Assembly: GCF_048564905.1 (NCBI RefSeq)
Contig: NC_133014.1
Coordinates: forward strand, 15,881,136-15,945,135
Direction of reading: 5' to 3'
Length of the DNA: 64,000 bases
From: Vicugna pacos
Lineage: Eukaryota; Chordata; Mammalia; Artiodactyla; Camelidae
In this document: in pieces, positions 13,976 to 27,255 of the stretch
Numbering within the stretch: the stretch's first letter is position 1
Layout: every line of letters starts with the position of its first letter
The notes under the pieces: generated by a model
What the model saw: the letters and a program-made list of their open reading frames with translations, nothing else
Database searches by the model: none
Told to the model about the DNA's origin: nothing
Made by a program: the position numbers and the translations under genes

Positions 13976-14108
13976 GGGAGAGTGGCTTCAGATTCCAGGA
14001 AACCCAGGTTTAGACTCAGGTCCCACCTGTACCACGTCTTGTGACTCTAATCAAATTAACGTATTTGGCCATCAATTCCCTCCTCTGTAAAGTGGAGACA
14101 GTATCTTT
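13976..14108 (+). repeat. MIR SINE
   Basis: The MIR order is visible: agattccaggaaacccaggt, ttagactcaggtcccacctg, cttgtgactc and ctcctctgtaaagtggagac. Confidence 0.7.
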
Positions 14109-14109
14109 G

Positions 14110-14456
14110 GCTGCTTTAACAAGGGGGGCTTAGAAACGAAGGAAATTCGTTCCTCAGTCCTGGAGGCAGGGAGTCTGAGATGCGGGGGACAGCCTGGCTG
14201 GGTTCTGGGGAGGGCGCTCCCCTGGGCTGCGGGACAGCTGCCTCCTCATGCCCTCACGTGGCAGAGACAGGAAACGGCTCCCTCCCGTCTCCCACAAGGG
14301 CACCAACTCTACTCGCGAGGGCACCACCCTCATGACCTCATCAAACCCTACTGTGTCCCCCCTCCCAAAGTCCCCAGCCCCTGACATCATCGCGCCGGGG
14401 GGGTGAGAAGTCAGCATAGGGTTTTAGGGGCACACAAACACTCATTCCACGACAGA
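14110..14456 (-). mobile_element. ERVL-MaLR (MST/MLT1-like) solo LTR
   Basis: Read in reverse, the order of motifs matches the mammalian MaLR LTR as I remember it. Landmarks on the plus strand are ggctgctttaacaa, cctcagtcctggaggc, cctcatgccctcacgtggc, caccctcatgacctcatc and the tail ggcacacaaacactcattcc. It is diverged and old, likely shared across placental mammals. It directly follows a MIR fragment. Confidence 0.7.
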
Positions 14457-15094
14457 CAATGCAGCAGCTGGCCAGAGCTGCAGGGGTAAAGCTCATGTAC
14501 CACTTGCACAGCAAGCACAGCGACCCTGCTACTGGTGTTCTGCTGTGGCTGACACTGTGACTGTGAAGTCATGCCGTCAGGACACGATTATCTTCATCTT
14601 CTTCGTCCAAACCCACCCAAAGTCAGAGAAGGAAGATTCTCTTTTTAAAACCCTTTTTGGTAACAGGCAAAATGAAAATAGTTCAAGACTGCTTTTTAAG
14701 GATTTGAGTATAGATGGATATAGTTTTAAAGTCAGACCTCAGAATTTACGTAGCCTTGCTTTCTCATTTCACAGATTAAGTAAAATACGTGTCAAAATTT
14801 ACAGTCAGCTTCAGACCTGAACCTCAAACACAGACCTTCCTTTTTTCATTGCGGTGTGCCTCCTACTGCTTCATGTGACTTTCTTAAATTTTATTTTATA
14901 TTTATTACTGATCTTTAAATGCTTCATGTACAATGTTATCTGGAGATAAGTTGGAGCTGTCATAATTCTCATAAGATATTAAAGAACTAAAACCAGGTAA
15001 AACATTAATAGAGATCAAGGATGAAAACTGCATAAATTATAAAGTACACAGTATAAAGTAGTTTAAAAGTCAGTGGGTTGAGGGACTATGTAAA

Positions 15095-15832
15095 GAACAG
15101 GGCTCCACTCCTACACTGTTGGCAAGAAGGTCAATTAGTGCAGCCACTATGGAGAACAGTGTGGATATTCCTTAAAAAAACTACAAATAGAGTTCCTATA
15201 TGATCCAGCAATCCCACTCCTGGGTATACACCCAGAAAAGGTAAAAATACTAATTAAAAAAGACACCTGCACCCCAATGTTCACAGCAGCACTATTTACA
15301 ACAGCCAAGACATGGGAACAACCTAAATGTCCATCAACTGATAACCAGATAAAGAAGATGTGGTGTGTATACACAATGGAGTATTATTCAGCCATGAAAA
15401 CAAATGAACTGATGACATCAGCAGCAACATGGGTGGGCCTAAAGACTATAATAATGAAGTAAGTCAGACAGACAGACAAATATCAAATGATACCACTTAC
15501 AAATGGAATCTAAAAAAATAATACAAATGAACTTGTTTACAGAACAGAAATAGACTCACAGACATAGAAAACAAACCCAAGGGGAAAGGGAGGGAAGAAT
15601 AAATTAGGAGTCTGGGATTAACAGATACACACTACTATATACAAAATAGATAAACAACAAGGACCTACCATATAGCACAGGAGACTATATGCAATATCTT
15701 GTAATAACTTATAATGGAAAAGAATCTGAAAAGGTATGTATGTATAGCTGAAGCATTATGCTGTACACCTGAAACTAACACAACATTGTAAATCAGATAC
15801 ACTTCAATAAAAAATTTTTAAAAATAAATTCA
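15095..15832 (+). mobile_element. L1 LINE 3' end with short ORF2 remnant
   Basis: The DNA reads through the end of L1 ORF2. Frame 15277-15462 gives MFTAALFTTAKTWEQPKCPS and [13 protein letters not shown]. It then runs through the 3' UTR (gactcacagacatagaaaac, tgctgtacacctgaaac, cttcaataaaaa) into an A-rich tail. It is 5'-truncated and coding capacity is lost. Confidence 0.9.
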
Positions 15833-15867
15833 AAGAAGGAAAAAAGAATGAAAAAAGAAAAGAATGC

Positions 15868-15978
15868 ATGTCCCAGAACCCCAAGACCTGGGTCTGGATT
15901 CCAGCCTCATTGTTTAGGCTAGTGGCTTCACTTCCGTGGAATTCAATCTTCTCACTGAGAAAATGAAGATACAGACCC
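15868..15978 (+). repeat. MIR SINE fragment
   Basis: gacctgggtctggattccag, then aatcttctcactgagaaaatg, follow the MIR core and 3' half. Confidence 0.55.
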
Positions 15979-18900
15979 CAGTCTACAGCGTTCTCAGGGA
16001 GGCTGAGTGCGGCGGCATGGAACATTCTCCCCACCTGGGATGCAGTGAATGTGAGTCCCTCGCCCCACTCCTTTTCTCTCTCGTGGCTATGAATCCTTAC
16101 ACAGAGGTGATTCTCTAAATACTAACATGGTGATGGGGATGCTGGTGGTGATGCTCACATGGGAACCAAAAGCCCTATGAAGTGAGAAAAGGTAGCTAAT
16201 TATATTATCAATGCAGTAATAATTATATCAAAGATATCCAGAAGCAGAAATCTCTGGTTAGAGCTGATCAAACACGCATGCATGGAATCCTCTTCGGTAG
16301 CAGAGAACTAACCTGAAGTGACACCTGTACCTTAAAAATAACATATTAACGACCAGTGAGATACACCCGCTCTCTCGGAGACCGTGGGGACCAGCGCACA
16401 CTGTTACAGGGGACGCGTTCAAGGCTCCTGCGTCTGGGCAGGAACTTCCCATGTGCACAGGATGAAATGTGACGCGAAACGGGAAAAACGCGGGGCTGAA
16501 GACAGAGTGACTCTGAAGCTTGCAACTCAATGAGAACTCTGACGATCCAGTTTATCAGCTGTTCTATACACAATGGGCCCGGCTCAACTTAACGTGACCT
16601 CAGTGTCCTCAAAACAGCAATTACGTGCAATGAGAGTCACTCGTTTACTTACACTCAATGCTGAGGATTATGTTAATATTTTCATCGGTGTGGCTCATGG
16701 CGCCCACAGCCACAGTGCACTCCAGTAAGTGGCCCACTTACACCACTACTTTAAGCTGGAACAACATTTTTAAAACAAATATCAAAATTAAAGGTTCATC
16801 TCAACTAGTCTAGAACTAAGGAAACAGGGAAAAGGAAAGAAAGAATCTCACACACAGACACTTCAGCGCAGGTGGCCGACAGGTGTCCACAGTTAAGAGA
16901 CATGGCTGACGTGTCTTCAAATGCCGAGTTCACTCAGCCATCCCCGCTTCCACAGCACAGAGCTCGGCTTTTCCCCTGCTTCCCCCTTTCCAGTTGCTTT
17001 CTCTTTTCTTCCATCGCTGTGCTTTTCCTTCACTGGAGCACGGCAACGAGGCAGCACCTTTCCAGAGCAAGGGGATCGCTGGGGGCAGAGGGTGGAGAAG
17101 GCCGGCCAGACGGCAGCCACCGCTCCCGCGCTTTGCAGTCTGGGCGTCTGTCGCTCGTGGTTCTGACAAGACGTAAGACTGGGCTGAGAGCCCTGCCTCT
17201 TCTCTGGGGCAGCTCCTCAGAGCTACCTGAGAGCTGTCTTCAGGGCGACAGTCCTCAGCTTGGCTCAAACAGAACTCGTTTCTGTTCCTACTGTAGACTG
17301 TTTACTGACTGTTTCGCGTGGTGCCATCAGCAGGGTGTCAGACAGCCCAGCTGGGGACACCTGGAGTCTGCTCGGGACCAGGGCTCAGTCCCAGGCACAG
17401 GCCCCTGGAGCGACCCCCACCCTGGTTTCGGGGCCCCCTTCAGGAGCTTTGGGAGGCTTTCCTGACACCTGGGGCTCCTTGTGTTAAGTCACAGGCCACG
17501 ACTCCTAGTTGAGCTGTTACCTTAAGAGCTGGAGTCTGAGGGGGGTGCCGTGCATCTCCGAGGTGACGGGGACGTTCTCAGCAGAGGACCTAGAGCAGGA
17601 GGCCCAGAAGGGATTTTGGGGTCAACTGGGTTAGCTGACTTTTTTTTTTTCTTAAGAATCTTAAAATTGGAAAAATTTGTACTTGATAATAAAACAAAAC
17701 TAAAAGCAAGCAGGAAGTTGTGCTTCAAAAGCCGACCGGCTCCCGGACAGGACGCCGCCCACCGGAACTTCAGCGGGTGCCATGCACAGCGATGCTGCAA
17801 GTGCTCACCTCGCCCTGGGACAGCCAGGCTGGGGCTCCTATGACGTTCCCAAACTGTTCTCTGTGCACACGCAGGTAAACATAGAGCTGGCTTCATAAAA
17901 ACATCTTTTTCAAAATTCTGACCGTCAGAGAACAACAGTATTCCTAGGAGAAAGCTTGAAGCTACAGTTCTTATCACGTCCTTGAAATGCAAACGCAGCC
18001 CACGGTCCCTGAGATTACAGTCCAGGCTGACTTAGTACAACTTAAAACTAGGGAAAAAAAAAAAAAGGAGGGGAAAGAAGCCTTTTAAAACTCAAGCAGG
18101 GAAACATGAGGCCTCTGTCTCTATCTGAATGTTTGCCGGTGTGTACGTTACCCTATGTCTCTACCTTTGGATGATTTTATCAAAATTAACTTGTAAAAGA
18201 GCTCTATTTAACTGACTTAAAAGCAAGCGCTTCCAAATAAAGTATTTTTAAATGTAACAAAAAACTAACCCAAAATTTTAAAGGATCATGGGATCTAGGA
18301 TTAATCTTTCATAAATGAAACGCATTTAAGTTGTTTCATCCCCACAGACACGTCTGTAAGAGGCATCGGCACTAAGTTAACACCTTCATTTCACCCAGGC
18401 TCACTAAAAGCCAGCAAGCTCACGTCATCTCTGTCACCAGATCTGTCAACAAGAAAATTAACTTGGCATGACATTTTCACAAGTAGTCAAATAGATATAA
18501 ATGGGCTAAAAACCCTCAAGCAAACTCTTCAAGAATGATGCGAGGCACGGTTTACACCATGCCGACAAAACTTCCAGTTAGTGAGCCTCTCAGTGAGAGC
18601 ACGCCGGGAGGCATCACTTGGGCTCCCTCAAGCACTGTCCCCACATGTGGTCCCTGGGATGGACACATACGTGTCCTCACAGCCGGCAGACACAAGGCTC
18701 ACACTTGGTGGGGCGTCGTGTTCCCCATCGTCTGTACATAAGGAAATGGATGAACCGCCTTTCTCTCCTCATCAGAGTCAAGAGATGCACGTTAGCAAGA
18801 GGCCAAGACACCTGGTGGCGAAAGCTTTTGAGACTCTGGTTCCTAACGTGGGAGAACGCATAAAAAGGGGAACGGTTACAAATCTACCAGCCACTACTGG

Positions 18901-20459
18901 TCAGATGGCCGAGGAGACCGCAAAGAACATTGCAGTAAGCAGACACCCCTAAACCCCTCAGCCCAAGTGACAGCAGGTGAAGGGCGGCCTTAGATTTCCT
19001 GCTGCTTAAACAGGGAGCCGCCGGCGCCGTCACGCGCACTGCTCGTCACACTCACGTCAGTAACTCTGGAGGAGTTGAGACGTGCCTAGAAAACCCCTCC
19101 CAGAGGCAACCTGGTTACACGACGCAACAAAACCCCACCCTCTACATGGCCTGTTCAGTTGGTCCCCCCTCAGGAACAGACAATTACGTCCACTTTGCTT
19201 TACAGACAATTGTAACTGTCAGAAGATGCAGGATCCTTCTTTTCCTAGGAATCAAGCTGCTCATGGCATGGACCACGCGTGCTTTAAGCCTGTCGTTAAA
19301 AGCACACGTGCAATGTTAGGCAAATTAATATAACCGATAAAATGCACAGCCTGTAAAACGCTTCTCCGTTAGCGTCTGTCTGTGCTTGCTCATTATACCT
19401 GACTCGTCTCCCCTTAATGTGGACAACTAGGCAATTCTCTATACGTATATGAACAAAAATAACAATAAAAATACAAGGAGTCCTGGCACCAAGAGACACG
19501 ATGGGCGCTGGGCAGGCAGTGAGGGACACTGAGGGACAAGTGTTTTGATCATCAATGCTTTTTATTGAAAGATTTACAGTCAAAAGGGGCAAGTTATGGA
19601 AAAAATTTTCACATATTGAGGTACAGAGAAGTCAGTCGATTTAACTTGAATTTTATGCTAACTGTAACAGCCTGTTTGCGGCCTACCAAACATACACTGT
19701 ACATTTGTTTTAATCACTAAAGAAAAGAGTGCACTGACCAGAGGTGAAGAATGTCCATGTTAAAAATGAAGATGAAACGCCTGCGTTCCCGGGATGCCCA
19801 TGCAGGCCCTCCTCTGATGACATGACTCCGTTCCCAGGTGCCGAGGCCACGCTGGCTTGCTACGTACACGCGGATCAGTTTTCTTTTCTGATTTGTAATA
19901 CTGACGAAATACAGCTCTGACCTGTCTGATGCTCTTTGTTGTGATAAGGCATAGAGCTGAGCTGAGATCCACGCTTCTCCGGAGCAGTTCCTCTGGCTTA
20001 TCGGAGAGGTCGTCTGCCTGGCTCTAGTCCTCAGACTCAGACAAAGCGCCATTCCAGTCCTGCTAGACTGCTGATTATTTCTGTCTACGTTACACAGGGC
20101 TGCACTGCACACGATACTGAAATTTTTCACTCAGTTGCATAAATAAGTATGTGATCAAAGTCAGCAGATATTAAAAAAGAACCATGTATGATTTTTGCAG
20201 TTAACGAGCCACACCACATGAACGCTGAATAACAAGGCCAATTCCAAGTCTCGCCGCTCCGCCCCAAAGCAGGAGCTAAGACTGGCTCCGCACGGCTAAG
20301 TGATGTTTACTGCTGGGGATTCCTAACAGCCCAGGGGTGTCCCAGAGGCCCGTCTAGAGTTCCAGCCGCAACAGGAGCACACTCCATGTATCTCTCAAAT
20401 GAAGTACCAGTTAATCTGACGCTTGAAAAAGAGTCACACCCGAGCTGACCTCCAGAGAG
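15979..20459. other. Intron, no clear feature
   Basis: Mixed composition. Frames at 16872-17465 plus and 17522-17992 minus overlap other frames and are unrecognised. Short patches at 18340-18410 resemble old MIR or L2 but are too decayed to call. Confidence 0.5.
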
Positions 20460-21310
20460 GGGTCCCGCCTGATGTTACTGCGCAGCCTCAGAAGACAAAC
20501 TGCCGGACGGGCCTTAGGAGGACAGCTGCGCAGGGCCACCCCCACTCCCTGAGAACCACACGGCCCCCGGCCTCCAGGGAGTCTGCCGCGGCGGCCAGAC
20601 CCAGAGCACGCAGCGGAAAGCCAGACGGACGTCCGGGCGTGGGGGCTTCACGGCCACAGAATCCCTGTTGGACAGAGGCTGCAGGTTCCCCCAGCTGCAC
20701 CGACGCCGAGCAGCCTTCAGCGCCTCCGGGAACAAGCGCGGACTCGGGAGAGCCCCGGTGCGCCGGCGAAGGCTCGCCCGGGAGCCCCCCCGGGCCGGGG
20801 GACGCGGTGGGCGTCCTCTCTGCGGCAAGGGGCGGCGGTCCTCGCCCTCGCCTCCGCCAAGTGCCAGCCAGGGCCCTTCTGCCGAAGCCCCTGACGCGGC
20901 CGGACACGGAGGAAACGCCGAGGCGTTTGTGTCAGAAGGGGACGCGAGCGGAACACGGAGCTGAGCGTCACTTCCGTTCCGCTGCTTCCGAGCCCAGCGC
21001 CCCCTGACATTTGCAAGGAAAGCCCGGCAAGCGGCGTCCGAGGGCAGGCGACTTGCCGCGGCGGCGGGGACAGCCTAAGCCCTGCAGGAACACAGACGCG
21101 GGCACTGCAGGTCGTCTCGTGCCTGAGCCCCCCGGGCAGCGTCCGCGCTGAGCGGCGGCCACGCGCCCCAGGGAGGCCCGCGGCCCGCCCGCGGCTGCCA
21201 GGCGGCTCAGCCCCGGGCGCTCCGGGCACAGGACTGGCTGGCGAGCGCGGCTCCTCAAACGCGTCTGTCTCGTACTGAGCCCGACTCGGAGCCTGACTTC
21301 GTTGTCTCGG
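20460..21310. promoter_or_regulatory. Deep-intronic CpG island
   Basis: This is a GC-rich block with dense unmutated CpG. Two rows of 60 bases that I counted (20581-20640 and 20761-20820) hold 9 and 10 CpG dinucleotides, against AT-rich, CpG-poor flanks. Overlapping long frames occur on both strands (for example 20423-21007 plus and 20717-21328 minus), but they are rich in Pro, Arg, Gly and Ala, mutually overlapping and unrecognisable, as expected from GC-rich non-coding DNA. Retained CpG suggests germline hypomethylation, so it may be an alternative promoter for a shorter CTNNA2 transcript, an antisense non-coding RNA promoter or an enhancer. No obvious coding first exon was identified. Confidence 0.6.
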
Positions 21311-23931
21311 ATGCACTTTCGGACTCATACAGAGTAAGCCTCTCTTTCTTTTGCATAGTAATTCTCCAAATATTTGAAGACAGCTCTCCTCTTCCCACTG
21401 TCTTTCCTAATCAAAGTATCCTCCAGCCTCACTGCTTCGAGTCTCCGCCGTCTGATTACTTTTGGCGATTACTGCCATCAATCTTCCTCTGCAATCAGTC
21501 CACTAGCCACTTCTGGATGCAATGATTTCATCAGTTCCTAACCCACCAGGGCGCCTGGAGAGCTATTCAGAAAGACATTAAAAACGCTTTAAATGCTTCG
21601 CTGGAACCCCAGTACCCAGCGTCTCTCACTACCAAGGAAGACATAAAGTTACCCTTAGATGGTCTGCATTTAGTAAATTCATCTGGGGTTGTAGTAATCA
21701 GACTTTTTCACCTATGAACTCACAGGTCATCCTTTTAATAACGTGTTCTACAGTCTTTTCTATTACTATTATGAAAGAGATAATATACACTCCAAGGTCA
21801 GGGATATGGTACCCACTGCCTTTTTTGTGTGTCCAGCACTGGTAGGACTGTATCCTTTGATAAGGTGTCAAGGGAAAAAGTGCATTTCTCAGTGAGATTT
21901 CAGATTACGTGAAGACGGGGTTGATCCTATCAAGTAAATCTGCATATACATGAAGCCCTTCCACAGGAGACATCTCCATCAACTATCTCACCTGCGCTCA
22001 ATGAAATCGGCCTCAGTCTGATTGGAAAGTGGGCAAACACATCACTTTGCCTGCGGGAGGTAACAGGCTCTTTCTTGCAAAATAATGTATCAAGTTTCAT
22101 CTGAAGCAGATACATCTGAATCAACGCAATACTTCATCCCCATCGTGTCATGAATAAGCCCAAAGTTCTAAATGCAGCAATGTGAAATCAGAGATCACGA
22201 GCAGTGTGTTTCAGGACGTTACAAGGTACGATTTCCTTGAAGCTACACACAGTGGTTCTTTTATTCAACTTTGTATTCCTCCTGGTGTGTAGGAGAGTGA
22301 ACTGCTCATAACCGGTACCAAAAATACACGTGAACACTGCTGACAAACAGAAATACCACTTTAACTCAACCGTAACTCAACCAACTGCATGGCAACGAAA
22401 CCACAGCTGTCATCGGGCAGAGAGCGATCTCCAGGGAAACCCCCGGCTGCAGACCCCCTTAGGGGCTATCCTTGAGTTTCTCAAGGGGCGTGTCCTGAAA
22501 TCGTTGTGAAATCCCCCACGCGCGATCCTTCGCTAACACGCGATGTTTGACACACAATTAAAGAACATACGATAAAGTTAAATGACCCCTTCAGATTCAA
22601 TAAACCCAAGACAAACGTAAGTAGACTCTTTTAAGGCCACTTTTTTTTTAAACAAAGAGATGATGGTTCTCATTGCGCCAAGAATGACCAGCCGACAGGC
22701 AGATGCAGGCCAAGAATGACCTGCTCACGAGTCAGTCACTGGCCAAGAGACCTAACCTGCGACGGACCCTGGGATCTGAGAGCCTAACCCAGGACTCGCT
22801 GGGACCACAGCAGGCTTCGCACCGTGAACTTTCGGCAGCTGTAAATGTTAATCAAAAGACTCTGACGGTCTGCTGTATGAACATCATAAGGAGTAAAAAA
22901 GACAAGTATTTACCTAGTGGCATCACATGATCAAAACCAACACGCGGCAGACTTTTAAATACCATTAAATGCTCTTTTTAGGGGGATAAGTAATATCATC
23001 GATGAATTTGATCATCCTCAGCTTAGAAACAGGTTAGCCCACTGAATAACTAATAAACATGTCTCATGAGACATAAAAGCAGTGTTTTTGTTTCCTCCCC
23101 ATCCTCTCCTCCGAAACAAACAAGTAGTAGTTATCAAGCTCCTTCTAATGCTTCTTCATGGACCTGCTTTTGTCCTTGTGATTCCCACTGTCCTGTCCCT
23201 CGCTCAGACTCTACCGTTTTCTGTCTGGACTTTCTTAGTCCACTAATGCGTCTTCCCACCTCCGGCCTCCAGGGGACGCACTCGCAGAAGCCTCTCTGCA
23301 CGCTGGAGGTGGCGGTTTCCAAGCACTGCGCGGGTCACCCGGTCCCTCCCACACTAAAACCAAACCAAACCAAACCAATCCAGCAGACCTGCAGTCAGCA
23401 CTCCCTTACCAAAACCCACGACGCACGTCCCACGCTGGAATTCTCGTCCTTGTAATCTAATCTCAACCTTTCCGGGCAGACCTTGTTGTCTCTACTTAAA
23501 GTCCTTTTATCGAATCAGGCTGGTCCACTCACCACACTCAGAGTGCACCACGCACGCTCAGATAACGCATCTCACCTTGGCTCGCCCCTCACACCCGCAG
23601 CCTCTCTGTCTTCGACGTTCCTTATTCTGACACACCTTCCAGACGGCTCAAGGGTCGCCTCTGTCAGGAGTCACTGTTCTCCGCCCAGCTGTCTTTCTTT
23701 AAACGTGATGTGCATCTACCGATTTCCATCTTGCAGTCCGCTTTTTATTATTATTTGGAAGGGATTTAATAGTTTTACAACACTAAAGAGCTCTAAGAAA
23801 AGTCACTGGTTTCACTGCACGTGACTCCATATTCCTGTGTCCTGGAACAACTCTCAAAACATAACAGAGACTCAGTAAATCCTTAATAATGTTTTTCCAG
23901 TTTTAGATGCTCAAAATTTTATTTTTCTTGT
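21311..23931. other. Intron, no clear feature
   Basis: CpG density falls sharply after the island. A short AAACC repeat lies near 23355-23376. Frames at 23066-23455 and 23483-23824 are not recognised. Confidence 0.5.
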
Positions 23932-24036
23932 TAAAAATGTTTATTTACTTCTTAATGGAGGTAGTGGGGACTGAACCCAGGACCTTGTGCATGCTAGGCA
24001 CACATGCTACCACTGACCTATTACCCTGCCCCCTAA
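23932..24036 (-). mobile_element. tRNA-derived SINE, camelid vicSINE-like
   Basis: In reverse, the sequence reads as a tRNA-like head (complement of aacccaggaccttgtgcatg, with B-box-like ggttcagtcccc). The plus-strand order gtggggactgaacccagg, gcatgctaggcacacatgct and ccctgccccc is that of the camelid SINE. It is diverged. Confidence 0.75.
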
Positions 24037-27000
24037 ATTTTCTTTTTAAAGAAATAAAATTTCCCTCACACTTGCCAGCCCTTCAGCAAGCATTTTCTGT
24101 TACGGTAATAACTTCATCTACATCTAAAACATTATTCTCATGGTTATTATCATTTTCTTTTTCTGTTGGAAAAAAACAGATTCACTGACTTACCCAGCAA
24201 GTGAGTAAGCGTCAGTCCTGCCAAACTGAATTGGTATGATTCAATTTACCATCACCGTGCAAGAATCAGCCTCCAATTTCTCTGTAGCTGTTATGGAAGA
24301 AAATGATACACTCTAATGAAAATAGATAAATAAAATGTTTTGAAGATGGTTTAGAACATTCTAACTTATTTTTGCTACAGATGTTATGTTTCTATTACGC
24401 TAAAAACTAAAAATCCTGACAATCTCTAAAGGAACTGATGAGAAGCGTGAAAGCCAAGAGTCCTGGCATCACACCTTGTAATCTGCGTGCTGTTCTCAGC
24501 TTACAGGGCGTGGTGTGGCGTCTGTGGCTGGTGATGAACGTCCATGGAGTGGCAGATGGGACCAGGGGCTGCTAAGAAACTCAGGGCCAAGAGAGGGAGG
24601 TGGCCCAACCCATTCTCACTTGTTTGGGTAAACTTTGTACTGCTAGGATAAACTAACAGCCAGAATGTGACGGGAAGCACAGAATCTGCAGTCACCTGGA
24701 TGCTTCGGGATGTGCCTGCCTGTCTGCGAAGGGCGGGGCTTCTCTGTTTTACCATAATCTTCAGATCCATGAGTATAATCACACATTCATCAGGTACGAA
24801 ATAATTCATGCCTCACAAGGAACTTTCCTGTCAATTCTGTGGTGACTTCAGACAAATGTCTTCGGGGTCTAAACAAAGGCCATCATTATTTTTTCAACAT
24901 CTGTCTTATCAACGAGATCTGTTTGTTCTTTCTCCCCAAATTAAATTTCATATGAAAACCAAATATTAAATTCCATCAGCATCACGACTTCTCAGGGAGA
25001 AGCAGGCATGGGGCAGGGAGTGGAGGGACCTGAGAGAGAGTCCCACTCATTTCTAGCACCCCCACCCCTGGGAGCCCTGAACCACCTACGGCTCCAGGAA
25101 ACGCAGCCTCAGAAGTGATAAACCAACTAAATGGTTTTTGTTTTTTCTTACCCTTTAAACATACAGATGTGTCAAACTATATGTGATTTGCTAGTCAATA
25201 GTCTTTGGTTTAGTGAGAATCACTTGGTGGATGTATTTATTCTGCAGGGAAAATTTAATCAGGGGCCACACTAATCATCACAATGTGTTAGGGACTGCTC
25301 ACAAGAACTCCTCGAATGATTGTCTAGAATGTTAAATATGTCATGTTTCCTTCCCTTACCACTGCCTTTGGCAGCTGAATATGGATTTTATACAACAATA
25401 TGAATTGATAAAAATAATCAATGTGGCTGTTTATAAACTGACTCACTTAAAAAAACTGAATCATTATGCCATGTACCTCATAAAAGTTCTACAAATATGA
25501 AAATGTATGTGCCAGAGTCACGTATAAAATAACATTACAGGGGGAAAAAGCTAATAATACAAAAGATAAACTTAACTGACTTCAAGTAACCGTTGGAAGA
25601 CAAAGGAATCTATGAGAATACTCCATTTACAAAGATGGTCCAATGGATAAAGTTGGTGCCGCTAAGAATTTTGGGAGAAACAATAGAATTAATCAAGTCT
25701 AAGAAAATGGCTGAGATACTAACACTGGACTTAACGCTCCCTTAGCCTGAGGCGATGAATGGGTCATGTTACAGCATCATTTGTGCCACTGCTGTCAGTC
25801 AGTAGCTAGGAGGAACAGAGCCTCCAGCAGATGTAAAGATCAATGAAAGTCTCTGAAACATTCTTCGTCATCATGTGACACATACCCTGCTTCTATAATC
25901 ACCCACATAAACAGCAAAGACGGGTGGTCACCACCACACTATCTCCAAGGTCCAAATTGGAACCGACATCCGTCATGCTGGTGTGAGGGACAGCATGACC
26001 CTGAAATGCAGCAGTGTCTGGGTGAAACAGCTCCCCCTACCTAAGCGTTGTTCCGGATGCTACGTTACCTCTGCTTTGATCCAAAATCTCTCAGCTCACT
26101 TGGAAAATGTGCTTTGACCATCTTAGCTCCATTCATTTCCTTGGTCAAGTTAGAAGCGCCAAACGACATGGACCCTGCAATCCCCCTTAAATTCAAGTGA
26201 GGTGTGGCCGAACATGCCAGATGAGACACACACTTTCATCCTCTTTCTGAAGCCCCATCAGAATGACCATAAAGCAATGTTCTGCCACAGGCATCAGCCC
26301 TGAGGACAGAGACAACCAGGAGGACACAGCGGCAGCGGTGTTCCCAGAGTACTGGGGGGGGGGGATGTGCGAACTCGTCCAGCAGGTCCGAGGAAGCTGA
26401 ACTCCAAGCCCGCGAGAGGGCAGGCTCAGAGCAGCCCGAATCAAGCTGCAAAGCCCATCAGTTCTTTTGGAGGAAGAGGAGGAGAACGGCGAGGTGAAAA
26501 GCAAGATGGCGGCTTGAAACCCCACTGAAAAAGCAGTTAGAGCCTTAGATCTTTCTCCTAAGCCAAGCCGCAGGCAACCAGAAGTTTATTTTCAGAAAAA
26601 AAAAAAAAAGTAAAAGGCGAGTCTTAGGCCAGACATGGCTAATCGAGAACAGAGCTACCACACGGACCACCTGGGCAGCGGAGCGCAAGCGGACGGTCAG
26701 CGCTGGCTCCTGCGGTTACTGCCGCTCCTGCTGTCGGACCTGCAAGGTCTGCGGCCCCCGCCTCGAGACTGAAGCCAAGAGAAGCTTCACTGTAGAAAAA
26801 AAAATAATCAGACTCGATTGTCTGTTCCCTTAACACCCACTCCCGCCAACAAAGGCTCCCTTCTCCTCCCCCGTGGGGAGTCCTGGTGGCTGTCCCACAG
26901 GCTGCTGTTGTCCGCTGTCTACCTGGGACTCTGACAGGGCCCCGGTACGACCTACGATGCTTGCAACAAGGAAGGTTTGTTGGGAGTCTACCAGCTAACG

Positions 27001-27146
27001 AACCCTGAGAAACCGGAAGGAACATTCAGGAAAAGATGAGTGTATGTCATGGTAAGAGGCTTTAAATGGGGAAAAAAGAATATCAAAACTCCAGTGTTAG
27101 GTCCACGGACACTAAAATATAAAACATGCAGTAATGAAAAGAATCC
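24037..27146. other. Intron, no clear feature
   Basis: AT-rich at 24260-25720 with a run of eleven G near 26346. Frames on the minus strand at 26193-26525 and 26639-27025 overlap and are not recognised. Confidence 0.5.
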
Positions 27147-27255
27147 AAGACTGGGAATAAAGAAACCAGAAGCCCTGAATTCCGGTTCCAGTTCTGTCTG
27201 TGTCCCTTGAACACGTCCTTAACCATCTGATCTTCTGCAGATCTTGTTGCCCATT
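27147..27255 (+). repeat. MIR SINE fragment
   Basis: agccctgaattccggttcca, ttctgtctgtgtcccttgaa and ccttaaccatctgatcttc follow MIR order. Confidence 0.55.

Noticed and set aside
15277-15462. Frame with enzyme-like residues
   Set aside because: It is the C-terminal remnant of L1 ORF2, not a host gene.
16872-17992. Long overlapping frames on both strands
   Set aside because: Mutually overlapping, low-complexity in parts, with no known domain.
20423-21328. Overlapping 194- and 203-codon frames on opposite strands
   Set aside because: Both lie in the CpG island, are Pro/Arg/Gly/Ala-rich, overlap each other and other frames, and match nothing. GC-rich DNA has few stop codons.
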